A stretch of DNA of 64,000 nt from assembly GCF_006494815.1 (NCBI RefSeq), contig NZ_CP041091.1:3858501-3922500 (forward strand), in the 5' to 3' direction. Made by a program: the position numbers and the translations under genes. The notes under the pieces are model-generated. The model was not told the DNA's origin. It saw only the letters and a list, made by a program, of their open reading frames with translations, and searched no databases. The stretch is from Nocardioides sambongensis. Lineage in GTDB: Bacteria; Actinomycetota; Actinomycetes; Propionibacteriales; Nocardioidaceae. Below, one piece after another: positions 47,114-56,719 of this stretch (the stretch's first letter is position 1; each line of letters opens with the position of its first letter).

Positions 47114-47172
47114 CTGGCCGATCACCATGGACCGGCCAGAATGGAGTACGACGACGGCGTGTACCGTCGTCG
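47114..47172. repeat. Two consecutive inverted repeats in the hpt-ftsH gap
   Basis: CTGGCCG (47114-47120) pairs with CGGCCAG (47133-47139). CGACGACGG (47149-47157) pairs with CCGTCGTCG (47164-47172) around a six-base loop. The first could end the hpt transcript and the second lies 34 bases before the chosen ftsH start, possibly in its leader. Confidence 0.5.
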
Positions 47173-47206
47173 GATCAATCGTTAGTCGGCGGGAGTGGAA
47201 GATTCT

Positions 47207-49276
47207 GTGAAGCGCGTTTTCAGGGGGCCGGTGCTCTGGATCGTGGTGGCGGTCCTCGCCGTCATCCTGGCACTGGAGTTCCTCGCTTCCGGTAGCGGCC
47301 ACAAGGAGGTCACCACCTCCCAGCTCGCCGAGTACATCGAGAAGGGCGAGGTCAAGGAGATCACCTTCATCGATGGTGATCAGAAGATCGAGGCCGAGCT
47401 CGACGACGGTGTCCGCGACGACACCGACCAGGTGATGGCGTACTACATCGACGGCCAGCAGGAGACGCTGCTCGCCGCCGTCGACGAGCAGGTCGCCGCC
47501 GGGGACATCGAGAAGTCGAACTCGACCAACCCGCAGCCCAGCGTGTGGTCCTCGCTGCTGCTGACCCTGCTGCCGTTCGTGCTGATCATCGCCCTGTTCA
47601 TCTTCCTGATGAACAACGTGCAGGGCGGCGGTCGCGGCGTCATGCAGTTCGGCAAGTCCAAGGCGAAGATGATCACCAAGGACATGCCCAAGACCACCTT
47701 CGCCGACGTCGCCGGGTGTGACGAGGCGCTGGAGGAGCTCGGCGAGATCAAGGAGTTCCTCTCCGAGCCGGCCAAGTTCCAGGCGGTGGGCGCCAAGATC
47801 CCCAAGGGCGTGCTGCTCTACGGCCCTCCGGGCACCGGCAAGACCCTGCTCGCCCGCGCGGTCGCCGGTGAGGCCGGCGTCCCGTTCTACTCGATCTCCG
47901 GCTCGGACTTCGTGGAGATGTTCGTCGGCGTCGGTGCCTCCCGGGTGCGCGACCTGTTCGAGCAGGCCAAGGAGAACGCTCCGGCGATCGTCTTCATCGA
48001 CGAGATCGACGCGGTCGGTCGCCACCGTGGCGCCGGCATGGGCGGCGGTCACGACGAGCGCGAGCAGACGCTGAACCAGTTGCTCGTCGAGATGGACGGC
48101 TTCGACGTGCGCGGCGGCGTGATCCTGATCGCCGCCACCAACCGTCCCGACGTGCTCGACCCCGCGCTGCTGCGACCGGGCCGGTTCGACCGGCAGATCC
48201 AGGTGGACGCCCCCGACCTCGCCGGGCGCGAGATGATCCTGCAGGTCCACTCGCGCGGCAAGCCGCTCGCGCCGGAGGTGGACCTGACCTCGGTGGCGCG
48301 ACGTACCCCGGGCTTCAGCGGAGCCGACCTGGCCAACGTGCTCAACGAGGCCGCGCTCCTCGCCGCGCGCAACGGCGAGAAGGTGATCACCGCCGGCTCG
48401 CTGGACGAGGCGATCGACCGGGTGATCGCGGGACCGCAGCGGCGCACCCGACTGATGTCGGAGAAGGAGAAGCTGATCACCGCCTACCACGAGGGCGGCC
48501 ACGCCCTCGTCGCGGCGGCGCTGCCGGGCACCGACCCGGTCCACAAGATCACGATCCTGCCGCGCGGCCGGGCGCTCGGCTACACCATGGTGCTGCCCGA
48601 CGAGGACAAGTACTCCCAGACCCGCAGCGAGATGCTGGACAAGCTGGCCTACATGCTCGGCGGCCGGGCGGCCGAGGAGATGGTCTTCCACGACCCGACC
48701 ACCGGCGCCGGCAACGACATCGAGAAGGCGACCAACGTCGCCCGCGCGATGGTCACCCAGTACGGCATGACCGAGCGGCTCGGCGCGATCAAGCTCGGGG
48801 AGTCCAACTCCGAGCCGTTCCTGGGCCGCGACCTCGGCCACTCCCGGAACTACTCCGAGGACGTCGCCGCGATGGTCGACGAGGAGACCAAGCTGCTCCT
48901 CGCCCACGCCCACCAGGAGGCCTTCGACATCCTGGAGGACAACCGGGACGTGCTGGACTCGCTCGTCCTCGAGCTCCTGGACAAGGAGACCCTGGACAAG
49001 GCCCAGGTGGCCGAGATCTTCACCCCGCTGCGTCGCCGGCCCGAGCGGCCGGCCTGGACCGGGTCGCCCACCCGGATCCCGTCGGCGATCCCGCCGGTGG
49101 AGATCCCCGAGGAGATCCGGCGCCGTGCCCTGAACGGCTCCTCGACCAACGGTGTGCGGCCCGACGCCGAGGGCGGCGGGGAGATCCTGACCCCGCCGGG
49201 GCCCTCCGGTGACGTCCACGGGGGCCCGCCGGCCCCGCCGAGCGACCCGACGCCGCCGAGTCCGCCCACCGTCTGA
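47207..49276 (+). CDS. ftsH: ATP-dependent zinc metalloprotease FtsH
   Basis: 689 residues from GTG 47207, preceded by GGAAG; GTG 47195 is an alternative. Two membrane helices (about 6-28 and 110-128) bracket a periplasmic domain. The AAA domain has Walker A GPPGTGKT (206-213), Walker [12 protein letters not shown] and the second region of homology [18 protein letters not shown]. The protease site is HEGGH (428-432). The last 60 residues are proline-rich. It extracts and degrades misfolded membrane and regulatory proteins. Next to hpt and upstream of the fol genes. Confidence 0.97.
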   Translation: MKRVFRGPVLWIVVAVLAVILALEFLASGSGHKEVTTSQLAEYIEKGEVKEITFIDGDQKIEAELDDGVRDDTDQVMAYYIDGQQETLLAAVDEQVAAGDIEKSNSTNPQPSVWSSLLLTLLPFVLIIALFIFLMNNVQGGGRGVMQFGKSKAKMITKDMPKTTFADVAGCDEALEELGEIKEFLSEPAKFQAVGAKIPKGVLLYGPPGTGKTLLARAVAGEAGVPFYSISGSDFVEMFVGVGASRVRDLFEQAKENAPAIVFIDEIDAVGRHRGAGMGGGHDEREQTLNQLLVEMDGFDVRGGVILIAATNRPDVLDPALLRPGRFDRQIQVDAPDLAGREMILQVHSRGKPLAPEVDLTSVARRTPGFSGADLANVLNEAALLAARNGEKVITAGSLDEAIDRVIAGPQRRTRLMSEKEKLITAYHEGGHALVAAALPGTDPVHKITILPRGRALGYTMVLPDEDKYSQTRSEMLDKLAYMLGGRAAEEMVFHDPTTGAGNDIEKATNVARAMVTQYGMTERLGAIKLGESNSEPFLGRDLGHSRNYSEDVAAMVDEETKLLLAHAHQEAFDILEDNRDVLDSLVLELLDKETLDKAQVAEIFTPLRRRPERPAWTGSPTRIPSAIPPVEIPEEIRRRALNGSSTNGVRPDAEGGGEILTPPGPSGDVHGGPPAPPSDPTPPSPPTV

Positions 49277-49285
49277 GGAGGATCG

Positions 49286-49897
49286 GTGACCGACCCGATC
49301 ACGACGCCGGACCGGCCCGCCGCCGACCTGGCGCCGTTCGACCACGACCGCGCCGAGGCCGCCGTACGGGAGCTGCTGGCCGCCATCGGCGAGGACCCGG
49401 AGCGCGAAGGCCTGCGGGACACCCCGGCGCGGGTGGCGCGGGCCTACGCCGAGCTCACCGCCGGCCTCCGCCAGGAGCCGGAGGAGGTGCTGACCACCAC
49501 CTTCGACCTGGGCCACGACGAGATGGTGCTGGTCCGTGACATCGAGCTGTGGTCGATGTGCGAGCACCACCTGGTGCCGTTCACCGGGGTGGCCCACGTG
49601 GGCTACATCCCGGCGGCCAGCGGCAAGATCACCGGGCTCTCCAAGCTCGCCCGCCTGGTCGACGTCTACGCCAAGCGTCCGCAGGTCCAGGAGCGGTTGA
49701 CCACCCAGATCGCCGACGCCCTGGTCGAGATCCTCGACGCGCGCGGCGTGATCGTGGTGATCGAGGCCGAGCACCTCTGCATGACGATGCGCGGCGTCCG
49801 CAAGGCCGGCGCCCGCACGATCACCTCGGCGGTGCGGGGGCAGATGCACCAGGCCGCCACCCGCGCCGAGGCGATGGCGCTGATCCACCGCGCCTGA
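49286..49897 (+). CDS. folE: GTP cyclohydrolase I
   Basis: 203 residues. The zinc site is C-x2-H in [10 protein letters not shown] plus the distal Cys in [10 protein letters not shown]; the GTP-binding [33 protein letters not shown] is fully conserved. It converts GTP to dihydroneopterin triphosphate, the first folate step. GTG 49286 follows the ftsH stop by nine bases with GAGGATCG upstream, so it may be read through from ftsH. First gene of the folE-P-B-K set. Confidence 0.97.
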   Translation: MTDPITTPDRPAADLAPFDHDRAEAAVRELLAAIGEDPEREGLRDTPARVARAYAELTAGLRQEPEEVLTTTFDLGHDEMVLVRDIELWSMCEHHLVPFTGVAHVGYIPAASGKITGLSKLARLVDVYAKRPQVQERLTTQIADALVEILDARGVIVVIEAEHLCMTMRGVRKAGARTITSAVRGQMHQAATRAEAMALIHRA

Positions 49898-49945
49898 TCC
49901 GTCACGCCGAGCGTGGCCGGCAGCGACGGGCGATAGGGTCACCGG

Positions 49946-50791
49946 GTGAGTGATGTGCCGCTGGTGATGGGCGTCGTCAACGTCACCCCCGACTCCTTCT
50001 CCGACGGCGGCCGGTACGACGACCCCGACCGCGCGATCGCGCACGGACTGCGGCTGCTGGCCGATGGCGCCGACATCCTCGACGTGGGCGGAGAGTCGAC
50101 CCGGCCGGGAGCGACGCGCCCGCTGGTCGGCGAGGAGCTGGACCGCGTGGTCCCGGTGATCACCGCCCTCGCCGGTGCCGGCGCCACCGTCTCGGTCGAC
50201 ACGATGCGCGCGGAGGTGGCCGAGGCGGCGCTGGCCGCGGGGGCGCGGATCGTCAACGACGTCTCCGGCGGCCTGGCCGACCCGGCCATCCTGCCGGTGG
50301 TCGCGGCCAGCGGGGCGACGTACGTGGCGATGCACTGGCGCGCCCACGGCTCGCAGATGCAGCGCTTCACCGACTACGCCGCGCAGGGCGGCGTGGTGGC
50401 CGGTGTGCGCACCGAGCTCGCCGCCCGGGTGGAGGCGATCCTGGAGGCCGGCGTCGCCCGGGAGCAGATCGTGCTGGACCCCGGACTGGGGTTCGCCAAG
50501 GCGCCCGACGACAACTGGCCGCTGCTGGCCTCGCTGGGCGAGCTGGCCGGCCTCGGCTTCCCGCTGCTGGTCGGCGCCAGCCGGAAGACCTTCCTCGGCC
50601 GGCTGCTGGCCGACGAGGACGGCACGCCGCGGGAGGTGGCGGCCCGGGAGGCGGCCGGGGTGGCGCTGACCACCCTGCTGGCCGCCGGGCACGGCGGTGC
50701 GCCGGTGTGGTGCGTGCGGGTGCACGACGTACGAGCCCATGCCGATGCACTGCGTGTCGTGGCCAGATGGCAGGCTGTCGCCCGTGACTGA
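49946..50791 (+). CDS. folP: Dihydropteroate synthase
   Basis: 281 residues. The pterin-binding motifs are all present: MGVVNVTPDSFSDGGRY, DILDVGGESTRPGA, NDVSGG, and DPGLGFAKAPDDNWPLL, with the C-terminal VRVHDV. It joins dihydropterin pyrophosphate and p-aminobenzoate, the sulfonamide target step. GTG 49946 has TAGGGT (49934-49939) six bases upstream, suggesting a leaderless promoter of its own inside the fol cluster. folB overlaps its end by eight bases. Confidence 0.96.
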   Translation: MSDVPLVMGVVNVTPDSFSDGGRYDDPDRAIAHGLRLLADGADILDVGGESTRPGATRPLVGEELDRVVPVITALAGAGATVSVDTMRAEVAEAALAAGARIVNDVSGGLADPAILPVVAASGATYVAMHWRAHGSQMQRFTDYAAQGGVVAGVRTELAARVEAILEAGVAREQIVLDPGLGFAKAPDDNWPLLASLGELAGLGFPLLVGASRKTFLGRLLADEDGTPREVAAREAAGVALTTLLAAGHGGAPVWCVRVHDVRAHADALRVVARWQAVARD

Positions 50792-51179
50792 CGAGCTGTC
50801 CGTCCTGGGCATCGAGTGCTGGGGCCACCATGGTGTCTTCGAGCACGAGAAGCGCGACGGCCAGCGCTTCGTGGTCGACCTGACCCTCGGCGTGGACACC
50901 GCGCCGGCCGCGGCGTCGGACGACTTGCGCAACACCGTTGACTACGGGAGCCTCGTCGACGAGGTGGCGCGATCGGTGGCCGGTGATCCGGTCGACCTGA
51001 TCGAGGCGCTGGCACAGCGGGTCGCCGAGGTCTGCCTCTTGGACACTCGTGTTGAATGGGCGCGGGTGACCATCCACAAGCCGAACGCGCCGATCGAGAT
51101 CCCGTTCGGCGACGTGCAACTGACCATCACCCGCACACGAGCCGACGCGGCAGACGGAAAGGGAGAGGGCCACCGATGA
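50784..51179 (+). CDS. folB: Dihydroneopterin aldolase
   Basis: 131 residues. LSVLGIECWGHHGVFEHEKRDGQRFVVDL holds the active-site region of the FolB family, and VDYGSLVDEVARSV, then LIEALAQRVAEVCL and VTIHKPNAPI complete it. It forms hydroxymethyl-dihydropterin from dihydroneopterin. GTG 50784 lies inside the end of folP, and its stop overlaps the folK start (ATGA), so the three are translationally linked. Confidence 0.94.
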   Translation: MTDELSVLGIECWGHHGVFEHEKRDGQRFVVDLTLGVDTAPAAASDDLRNTVDYGSLVDEVARSVAGDPVDLIEALAQRVAEVCLLDTRVEWARVTIHKPNAPIEIPFGDVQLTITRTRADAADGKGEGHR

Positions 51180-51745
51180 CCGAGGTCCCGAATCCGAACA
51201 TCATCGACGCGGACACCCTCACCGGTGAGATGCGCCCGATCCGGCGGATGGTGATCGCCCTCGGATCCAACCTGGGCGAGCGCTTCGGGAACCTGCAGGG
51301 CGCGGTCTCCTCGCTCGCGGACACCCCGGACGTGTGGGTCACCGGCGTCTCCCCGGTCTACGAGAGCGAGCCGGTCGGGTGCCCCGAGGGCGCCGGCCCC
51401 TTCCTCAACGCCGTCGTGCTCGCCGACACCACCCTCTCGGCCAGCCGGCTGATGGACCGCGCGCTCGCGATCGAGGACGCGTTCGACCGGATGCGCTCCG
51501 ACGAGCGCAACGCGCCGCGGACCCTCGACGTCGACCTGATCGTGGTCGGCGACCGCCGCAGCGAGAAGCCCTCGCTGCAGCTGCCCCACCCGCGCGCCCA
51601 CGAGCGCGCCTTCGTGCTGCAGCCCTGGCTCGACCTCGAGCCCGACGCCCAGTTCCTCGACCGGGGGCCGGTCGCCGAGCTGCTCAGCGCCGTCGGCACC
51701 GACGGCCTCAAGCTCCGCGACGACCTGGTGCTCGAGTTCGAGTGA
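51176..51745 (+). CDS. folK: 2-amino-4-hydroxy-6-hydroxymethyldihydropteridine pyrophosphokinase
   Basis: 189 residues; an N-terminal extension of about 20 residues precedes the HPPK domain (VIALGSNLGERFGNLQGAV). Signature APRTLDVDLIVVGD carries the metal-binding aspartates, and LPHPRAHERAFVLQPW the conserved C-terminal motif. It transfers pyrophosphate from ATP to the pterin, supplying FolP. ATG 51176 overlaps folB. Completes the folE-P-B-K set. Confidence 0.96.
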   Translation: MTEVPNPNIIDADTLTGEMRPIRRMVIALGSNLGERFGNLQGAVSSLADTPDVWVTGVSPVYESEPVGCPEGAGPFLNAVVLADTTLSASRLMDRALAIEDAFDRMRSDERNAPRTLDVDLIVVGDRRSEKPSLQLPHPRAHERAFVLQPWLDLEPDAQFLDRGPVAELLSAVGTDGLKLRDDLVLEFE

Positions 51746-52245
51746 GCCGGCCGGGCCGGCAGGACGATCCGGCTCCCCACCCCGGCGCCCTGCGTCCGAC
51801 CCCGCCGACGGCACTGGTCGGGTGGGGCGTCGTCGGGCTGGTCCTGGGCCTGGCCCTGCGACCGGTCTGCGAACGCCTCGGGGTCACCCCGCCGCTGATC
51901 TCCTGGGCGCAGCCGCTGGCGCTGGTGCTGCTGGCCGCGATCCTGGGCTACACGGCCTGGGCGACCCACCGCGCGCTGCAGGTCCGTCACGAGCGGCTGC
52001 TGGCGCACCAGGCGGTCAACAGGCTGGTGCTCGCCCGCGCCTGCGCGATGGTGGCGGCGCTGGTCGCCGGCGGCTACCTGGGCTACGGGCTGAGCTGGGT
52101 GGGCAACCCCGCCGAGCTCGCCGACGATCGGCAGCTGCGTTGCTGGATCGCGGGTGTCGCCGGGCTCCTCGCCGCGGCCGCCGCGGTGGCCCTCGAACGT
52201 GCCTGCCGAGTGCGGGACGACGACGAGGACGGCGACCCGGCGTAA
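51742..52245 (+). CDS. DUF3180 family membrane protein
   Basis: 167 residues. Four predicted membrane helices: TALVGWGVVGLVLGLALRP, SWAQPLALVLLAAILGYTAW, LARACAMVAALVAGGYLGYGLSW and CWIAGVAGLLAAAAAVALE. The AHQAVNRLVLAR stretch between helices two and three is the DUF3180 hallmark; it matches the small membrane protein next to folK in M. tuberculosis (Rv3605c). Function unknown. GTG 51742 overlaps the folK stop (GTGA). Confidence 0.87.
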   Translation: MSRPGRQDDPAPHPGALRPTPPTALVGWGVVGLVLGLALRPVCERLGVTPPLISWAQPLALVLLAAILGYTAWATHRALQVRHERLLAHQAVNRLVLARACAMVAALVAGGYLGYGLSWVGNPAELADDRQLRCWIAGVAGLLAAAAAVALERACRVRDDDEDGDPA

Positions 52246-52381
52246 CGCCGCCGGCCGTCCCTTACCACGTGCTGTGGTGGCACCGTCGGGCGGGTCACAC
52301 CCGTCACATCCGTCTCATCCGGCACGCGTCCGCGCGGCGCGCCTGCGGCCGGTGCGGGCAGCCGCGGCCTACGGTTCAGGC

Positions 52382-52963
52382 ATGACTTCCCCCGTCGGTT
52401 CCCGTCGTCGTCAGCGGTCCACGCGCGTCGTGGTCGCCGCGGTTCTCCTCCTCCTCGCCACCGCTGCCGTGGTGGGCACGGTGGTCGCCGGCTCGTGGCT
52501 GGCGCTGGTCGTCGCCGCTGCCGCCTCCGTCGCGCTGGGCGCCGCCGCCACCAAGATCACCCACACCGAGCTCCTCGACACGCGTCGTGACGCCGCCCGG
52601 GACCGGGCCGAGCAGGCCCAGGCCTATCGCCGGCTCGCCGACGAGCGGTCCGAGGAGAACATCGAGTTCGTGGCCGAGATGCAGACCCGGATGGCCCAGC
52701 GCGAGGCGGCCGTCGAGCGTCTGGAGCGTCGCCTTGCCGATGCCGCCGCGGAGCTCGCCGACGCCCGTCGGGACCTCACCGACGCGACGCAGCGGGCCGA
52801 GGTCGCCGAGCGTGAGCGCACCCGTCTGGCCGAGCAGTTCGCCGACGCCGAGGACCGCGCCACGCAGGCCGTGGTCCGGGTCGCCGAGCTCGAGGCCGAG
52901 CTGGACGGGCTCCAGGCCGAGCTGGCCGCCTGGAAGTCGCACCAGGCCACCCGCACCGCCTGA
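52382..52963 (+). CDS. Small membrane protein with C-terminal coiled coil
   Basis: 193 residues. Two membrane helices (about 17-35 and 38-55) are followed by a continuous heptad-rich, Ala/Arg/Glu coiled coil (60-185) with no other recognisable domain. I do not recognise the family. ATG 52382 follows TACGGT (52370-52375) by six bases, a leaderless promoter, so it is separate from the fol operon. It lies in the stretch between the fol and pan genes where the mycobacterial gene order is interrupted. Confidence 0.7.
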   Translation: MTSPVGSRRRQRSTRVVVAAVLLLLATAAVVGTVVAGSWLALVVAAAASVALGAAATKITHTELLDTRRDAARDRAEQAQAYRRLADERSEENIEFVAEMQTRMAQREAAVERLERRLADAAAELADARRDLTDATQRAEVAERERTRLAEQFADAEDRATQAVVRVAELEAELDGLQAELAAWKSHQATRTA

Positions 52964-53022
52964 TACCCGGATCGGCCGACGCCGACGCCGACACCGACAC
53001 CGGCACCGCGCGCGATCCCCGC

Positions 53023-54231
53023 TCAGCGTTCGTGGGGTCGCACCGCCAGCGCCTCCGCCGCCACCGTGGTGACGTCGAGCACCTCGGCCGGGACCGACAG
53101 TCGCGGCCGCCCGCTGTCGGGGTCCGTCTCCCGCGGCGGCCGGGCCGGCAGCGCGGCGAGCCAGGTGACCACGGCCGTGGCGTCGTCGCGACGGTCCTGC
53201 TCCACCAGCCAGCCGACCAGCCGTTGGGCCGGCGGCAGGCCGCTGCCGGTCAGTGACCGTCCGGCCCAGAACTCGGTGACGCCGTCCTGCAGCAGTCGCC
53301 ACCAGGCGTCGTCGCACCCGGGGATGGCGTCGAAGTAGCGCCACAGGTCGCCGGCCAGGACCCGGTCCACGAAGATCTCCTCGACGGCGGGCGACCCGTG
53401 GTCGCGGACGGTGCGCAAGGACATCCGCTTGGTCTCCCACCGGTCCCGCAGGTCCGCGACCGTTCCGCGCTGCTGGGTGATCGAGGTGCCGTCGGAGCGG
53501 ATCCGCCAGTGGTAGACGACGTCGGCGAGCACGTCGAACCGGCCGGCCACGAAGGACCTGGTCAGGGTGGGCTGGTCCTCGTACCTGATGCGCTCGGGCC
53601 AGGAGAGCGCCGCGGCGTCCCAGAACGACCGCCGCCAGACCTTGTTCCAGGCGAAGACGTCCCCGAGCAGCTCGGGTCGCTCCTCGATCCGCAGCCCCTG
53701 AGCCGGGCGGTGCAGCCGCCGCATCCAGCCGGGCTCGGTGAGCCGGCCGTCCTCCCAGCGGGCCATCGAGCCCACCGCGAAGTCCGAGCCGGTGCGGTCC
53801 AGCGACGCCACCAGCAGCTGGTACGCCGTCGGCGGCAGTACGTCGTCGGCGTCGAGGAACGCCAGGTACTGCCCGCGGACCAGTCCGCTGCCGTGGTTGC
53901 GGGCCGCGCCGAGCCCCTGGTTGGGGGTGCGGACCACACGGATCCGCCGGTCCCGTGCCGCCCAGTCCGCGGCGATCCGCCCGGAGCGGTCCACCGATCC
54001 GTCGTCGACGACGACCGCCTCCCAGCGGGTGAGTGTCTGTGCGACCAGCGAGGCGAGGCACTCGTCGAGCCACTCCTCCACGCCGTACGCGGGAACCACC
54101 ACGGAGAGGGTCGGCGGACGGCGGAGCAGGCGCACAGGCAGTAGCGTCCCACGTCCGCCGCGGGTCGCCGGAACGGCCGGGCGTGGCCGGGCGGGAGTCA
54201 GGGCCCCCGCCCGGGGCGTGGCATCAGTCAC
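53023..54231 (-). CDS. Family 2 glycosyltransferase
   Basis: 402 residues. GT-A fold: LSVVVPAYGVEEWLDECLASLVAQTL, VVVDDGSVDRSG, NQGLGAARNHGSGLVRGQYLAFLDADD with the DxD-type metal motif, and EDQPTLTRSFVAGRFDVL. The C-terminal 150 residues form a helical domain seen in teichoic-acid and capsule polymer transferases of this type. Acceptor and donor are unknown. It runs against its neighbours and separates the fol and pan blocks that are adjacent in mycobacteria. GTG 54231 is the longest start; no strong ribosome site was seen. Confidence 0.85.
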   Translation of the reverse strand: MTDATPRAGALTPARPRPAVPATRGGRGTLLPVRLLRRPPTLSVVVPAYGVEEWLDECLASLVAQTLTRWEAVVVDDGSVDRSGRIAADWAARDRRIRVVRTPNQGLGAARNHGSGLVRGQYLAFLDADDVLPPTAYQLLVASLDRTGSDFAVGSMARWEDGRLTEPGWMRRLHRPAQGLRIEERPELLGDVFAWNKVWRRSFWDAAALSWPERIRYEDQPTLTRSFVAGRFDVLADVVYHWRIRSDGTSITQQRGTVADLRDRWETKRMSLRTVRDHGSPAVEEIFVDRVLAGDLWRYFDAIPGCDDAWWRLLQDGVTEFWAGRSLTGSGLPPAQRLVGWLVEQDRRDDATAVVTWLAALPARPPRETDPDSGRPRLSVPAEVLDVTTVAAEALAVRPHER

Positions 54232-54355
54232 ACCGGTGAGTGATTCCCTGAGCGGTTACCACAGGCGTACGCTCGTGACGACCTGAACGAGCGATCGACT
54301 GGTACCCACACCGGCCTCCGGGTGGACGGTGGGACTGGAACGAGAGGTTCGCAGC

Positions 54356-55309
54356 ATGAACGACCCCCTTCGGGTGGGTGTCGTCGGCGCGGGACGCGTC
54401 GGCGCCGTCCTGGCCGCACGCCTGGACGCCCACGACGACTTCACCGTCACCGCGGTGGCCGGCGCCTCCGAGGCGACCCTGGCCCGTGTCGCCGAGCTGC
54501 TGCCCGGCGTCGCCGTCGACAAGCCGAGCGCGGTCGCCCGGACCAGCGACGTCCTCCTCCTCACCGTCCCCGACGACATGCTGGCCAACGTGGTCCGGGT
54601 GCTCGCCGACAGCGGCGCCATCACCGAGGGCCAGTACGTCGTGCACACCTCCGGGCGTCACGGGCTGTCGGTGCTCGACCCGGCCGCCGACGTCGGCGCC
54701 CGGGTGATCGCGCTGCACCCCGCGATGACCTTCAGCGGCACCGCGGTGGACCTCGACCGGCTCGCCGGCTGCATCTTCGGCGTGACCGCCACCCGCTCCG
54801 AGCGGCGGATGGCCGAACGGCTGGTCGCCGCCCTCGGCGGCCGGGTGATGCCGGTCCCGGAGGAGATGCGCACGCTCTACCACGCCGGCCTCGCGCACGG
54901 CGCCAACCACCTGGTCACCCTGGTCGCCGAGGCGATGGAGATCCTCCGTGCCGCCGGTGCCGACGACCCCGCGGGCACGCTGCGGCCGCTGCTCACCGCG
55001 GCGCTGGACAACGCGCTCGAACATGGTGACGCCGCGCTGACCGGCCCGATCGTGCGCGGCGACGCCGGCACGGTCGCCGCGCACCTGGCCGACCTCACCG
55101 CGAACGCGCCGCACACGCTGCCCTCCTACGTCGCGATGGCGCGGGCCACCCTGGACCGGGCCGCCGCCGACGGACGGCTGCTGCCGCTGCGGGCGGTGAA
55201 GATCAGCGCGCTGCTCGACGAGGCGGTCGCCGAGGCCCCGCGCACCGGCGCCCGGCCCGGCGTGCCCACCGTGCGCACCCGTCGGCTGCGCCACGGCGGC
55301 GGCGCGTGA
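54356..55309 (+). CDS. Rossmann-like DUF2520 domain protein
   Basis: 317 residues. N-terminal dinucleotide fold [42 protein letters not shown] and LHPAMTFSG; the C-terminal helical DUF2520 domain begins [22 protein letters not shown]. The layout is that of ketopantoate-reductase-like proteins, and it lies directly before panC (GTGA overlap), as Rv3603c does. A role in pantothenate formation is therefore suspected but not established. ATG 54356 has GAGAGG eight bases upstream. Confidence 0.88.
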   Translation: MNDPLRVGVVGAGRVGAVLAARLDAHDDFTVTAVAGASEATLARVAELLPGVAVDKPSAVARTSDVLLLTVPDDMLANVVRVLADSGAITEGQYVVHTSGRHGLSVLDPAADVGARVIALHPAMTFSGTAVDLDRLAGCIFGVTATRSERRMAERLVAALGGRVMPVPEEMRTLYHAGLAHGANHLVTLVAEAMEILRAAGADDPAGTLRPLLTAALDNALEHGDAALTGPIVRGDAGTVAAHLADLTANAPHTLPSYVAMARATLDRAAADGRLLPLRAVKISALLDEAVAEAPRTGARPGVPTVRTRRLRHGGGA

Positions 55310-56271
55310 CCTCGGTCCGGCTGGCCAGCACCCGCGCGGAGCTGGCCGAGCTGCTCGCGGGCGCCCGCGGCACCGGGACGGACGGCTCCGCGGCGCCGGT
55401 CGGCCTGGTGCCGACCATGGGCGCCCTGCACGACGGCCACGCCAGCCTGGTCCGGCTCGCCCGGGACCGGGTCGCCGGCGGCCCGGTGGTGGTCTCGGTC
55501 TTCGTCAACCCGCTGCAGTTCGGCGCCGGGGAGGACCTCGACCGCTACCCGCGCACGCTGGACGCCGACCTCGAGGTGTGTGCCGCGGCCGGCGCCGACG
55601 TGGTCTTCGCCCCCTCCGTCGAGGAGGTCTACCCGTCCTGGCCGGTGCCGCCGCAGGTCACCGTCGCACCGGGGCCGCTCGCCGAGCGGCTCGAGGGAAG
55701 CACCCGGCCGGGGCACTTCGGCGGGATGCTCACCGTGGTGGCCAAGCTCTTCGGGCTGGTCCGCCCGGACCTGGCCGTCTTCGGCGAGAAGGACTACCAG
55801 CAGCTGGTGCTGATCCGGCGGATGGTCGCCGACCTGTGCCTGGGGGTGGAGGTGGTCGGTGCCGAGACCCGCCGCGACCCCGACGGCCTGGCGATGTCCA
55901 GCCGCAACCGCTACCTCACCGCGGAGCAGCGGGAGGCGGCGCTGGCGTTGGGCCGCGCGCTGCGCGCGGCGCAGCAGCGGGCGTCGTACGGCGTGCCGGC
56001 CGCCCGCTGGGCGGCGATGGACGTGCTGCGGGCGGAGCCGGGCATCGAGCTGGACTACCTGGCGCTGACCACGACCGGACTCGACGAGCTGCCCGACTAT
56101 CCCGAGCAGCCGACCGAGGGGCGGATCCTGGTCGCGGCGAAGGTCGGGACCACCCGGCTGATCGACAACCTGCCGCTCCACCTCGCCGACCACGCCACCC
56201 CACAGACCCCCGACCGCCCCCAGAGCCCGGCCGCGTCGGCGGCAGGCGCCACCCACGAGGGAGACAGCTGA
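55306..56271 (+). CDS. panC: Pantothenate synthetase
   Basis: 321 residues. ATP-binding HIGH-like [56 protein letters not shown] and [12 protein letters not shown] are all intact. It condenses pantoate and beta-alanine. GTG 55306 overlaps the DUF2520 stop. Its stop shares one base with the panD start (TGATG), so panC-panD are coupled. Confidence 0.96.
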   Translation: MTSVRLASTRAELAELLAGARGTGTDGSAAPVGLVPTMGALHDGHASLVRLARDRVAGGPVVVSVFVNPLQFGAGEDLDRYPRTLDADLEVCAAAGADVVFAPSVEEVYPSWPVPPQVTVAPGPLAERLEGSTRPGHFGGMLTVVAKLFGLVRPDLAVFGEKDYQQLVLIRRMVADLCLGVEVVGAETRRDPDGLAMSSRNRYLTAEQREAALALGRALRAAQQRASYGVPAARWAAMDVLRAEPGIELDYLALTTTGLDELPDYPEQPTEGRILVAAKVGTTRLIDNLPLHLADHATPQTPDRPQSPAASAAGATHEGDS

Positions 56272-56690
56272 TGCTGCGCACGATGATGACGAGCAAGATC
56301 CACCGGGCCACCGTGACCCAGGCCGACCTGCACTACGTGGGCTCGGTGACGGTCGACGAGGACCTCCTCGACGCCGCCGACCTGCTGGCCGGCGAGCTGG
56401 TCCACATCGTCGACATCACCAACGGTGCGCGGCTGGAGACCTACACCATCGCCGGCGAGCGCGGCTCCGGCGTGATCGGCATCAACGGCGCGGCCGCGCA
56501 CCTGGTGCACCCCGGCGACCTGGTGATCCTGATCGGCTACGGCCAGATGACCACCGAGGAGGCCCGCGCGCACCAGCCGCACGTGGTCTTCGTCGACGCC
56601 GACAACAAGATCCTGGGCGCCGGAGCGGACCCGGCGGACACCTTCGACGACCCGTCGCTGCGGCGCGGCGACCTGGCCGGCGTTCGCTGA
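56271..56690 (+). CDS. panD: Aspartate 1-decarboxylase proenzyme
   Basis: 139 residues. The self-cleavage site G24-S25 (HYVGS) that makes the pyruvoyl group is present, as are [30 protein letters not shown] and [11 protein letters not shown]. It makes beta-alanine for PanC. It begins within the panC stop. A C-terminal tail of about 20 residues ([15 protein letters not shown]) is typical of actinobacterial PanD. Confidence 0.96.
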   Translation: MLRTMMTSKIHRATVTQADLHYVGSVTVDEDLLDAADLLAGELVHIVDITNGARLETYTIAGERGSGVIGINGAAAHLVHPGDLVILIGYGQMTTEEARAHQPHVVFVDADNKILGAGADPADTFDDPSLRRGDLAGVR

Positions 56691-56719
56691 CCGACGACGG
56701 ATACCGGACACTGGGGCAC

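Noticed and set aside
46832..50935. A very long open frame (over 1,300 codons) on the minus strand opposite hpt, ftsH and the fol genes
   Set aside because: It is antisense to well-supported genes, has His/Gly/Arg-rich composition typical of third-position GC bias, and shows no domain. The same holds for the minus-strand frame at 34444-38367.
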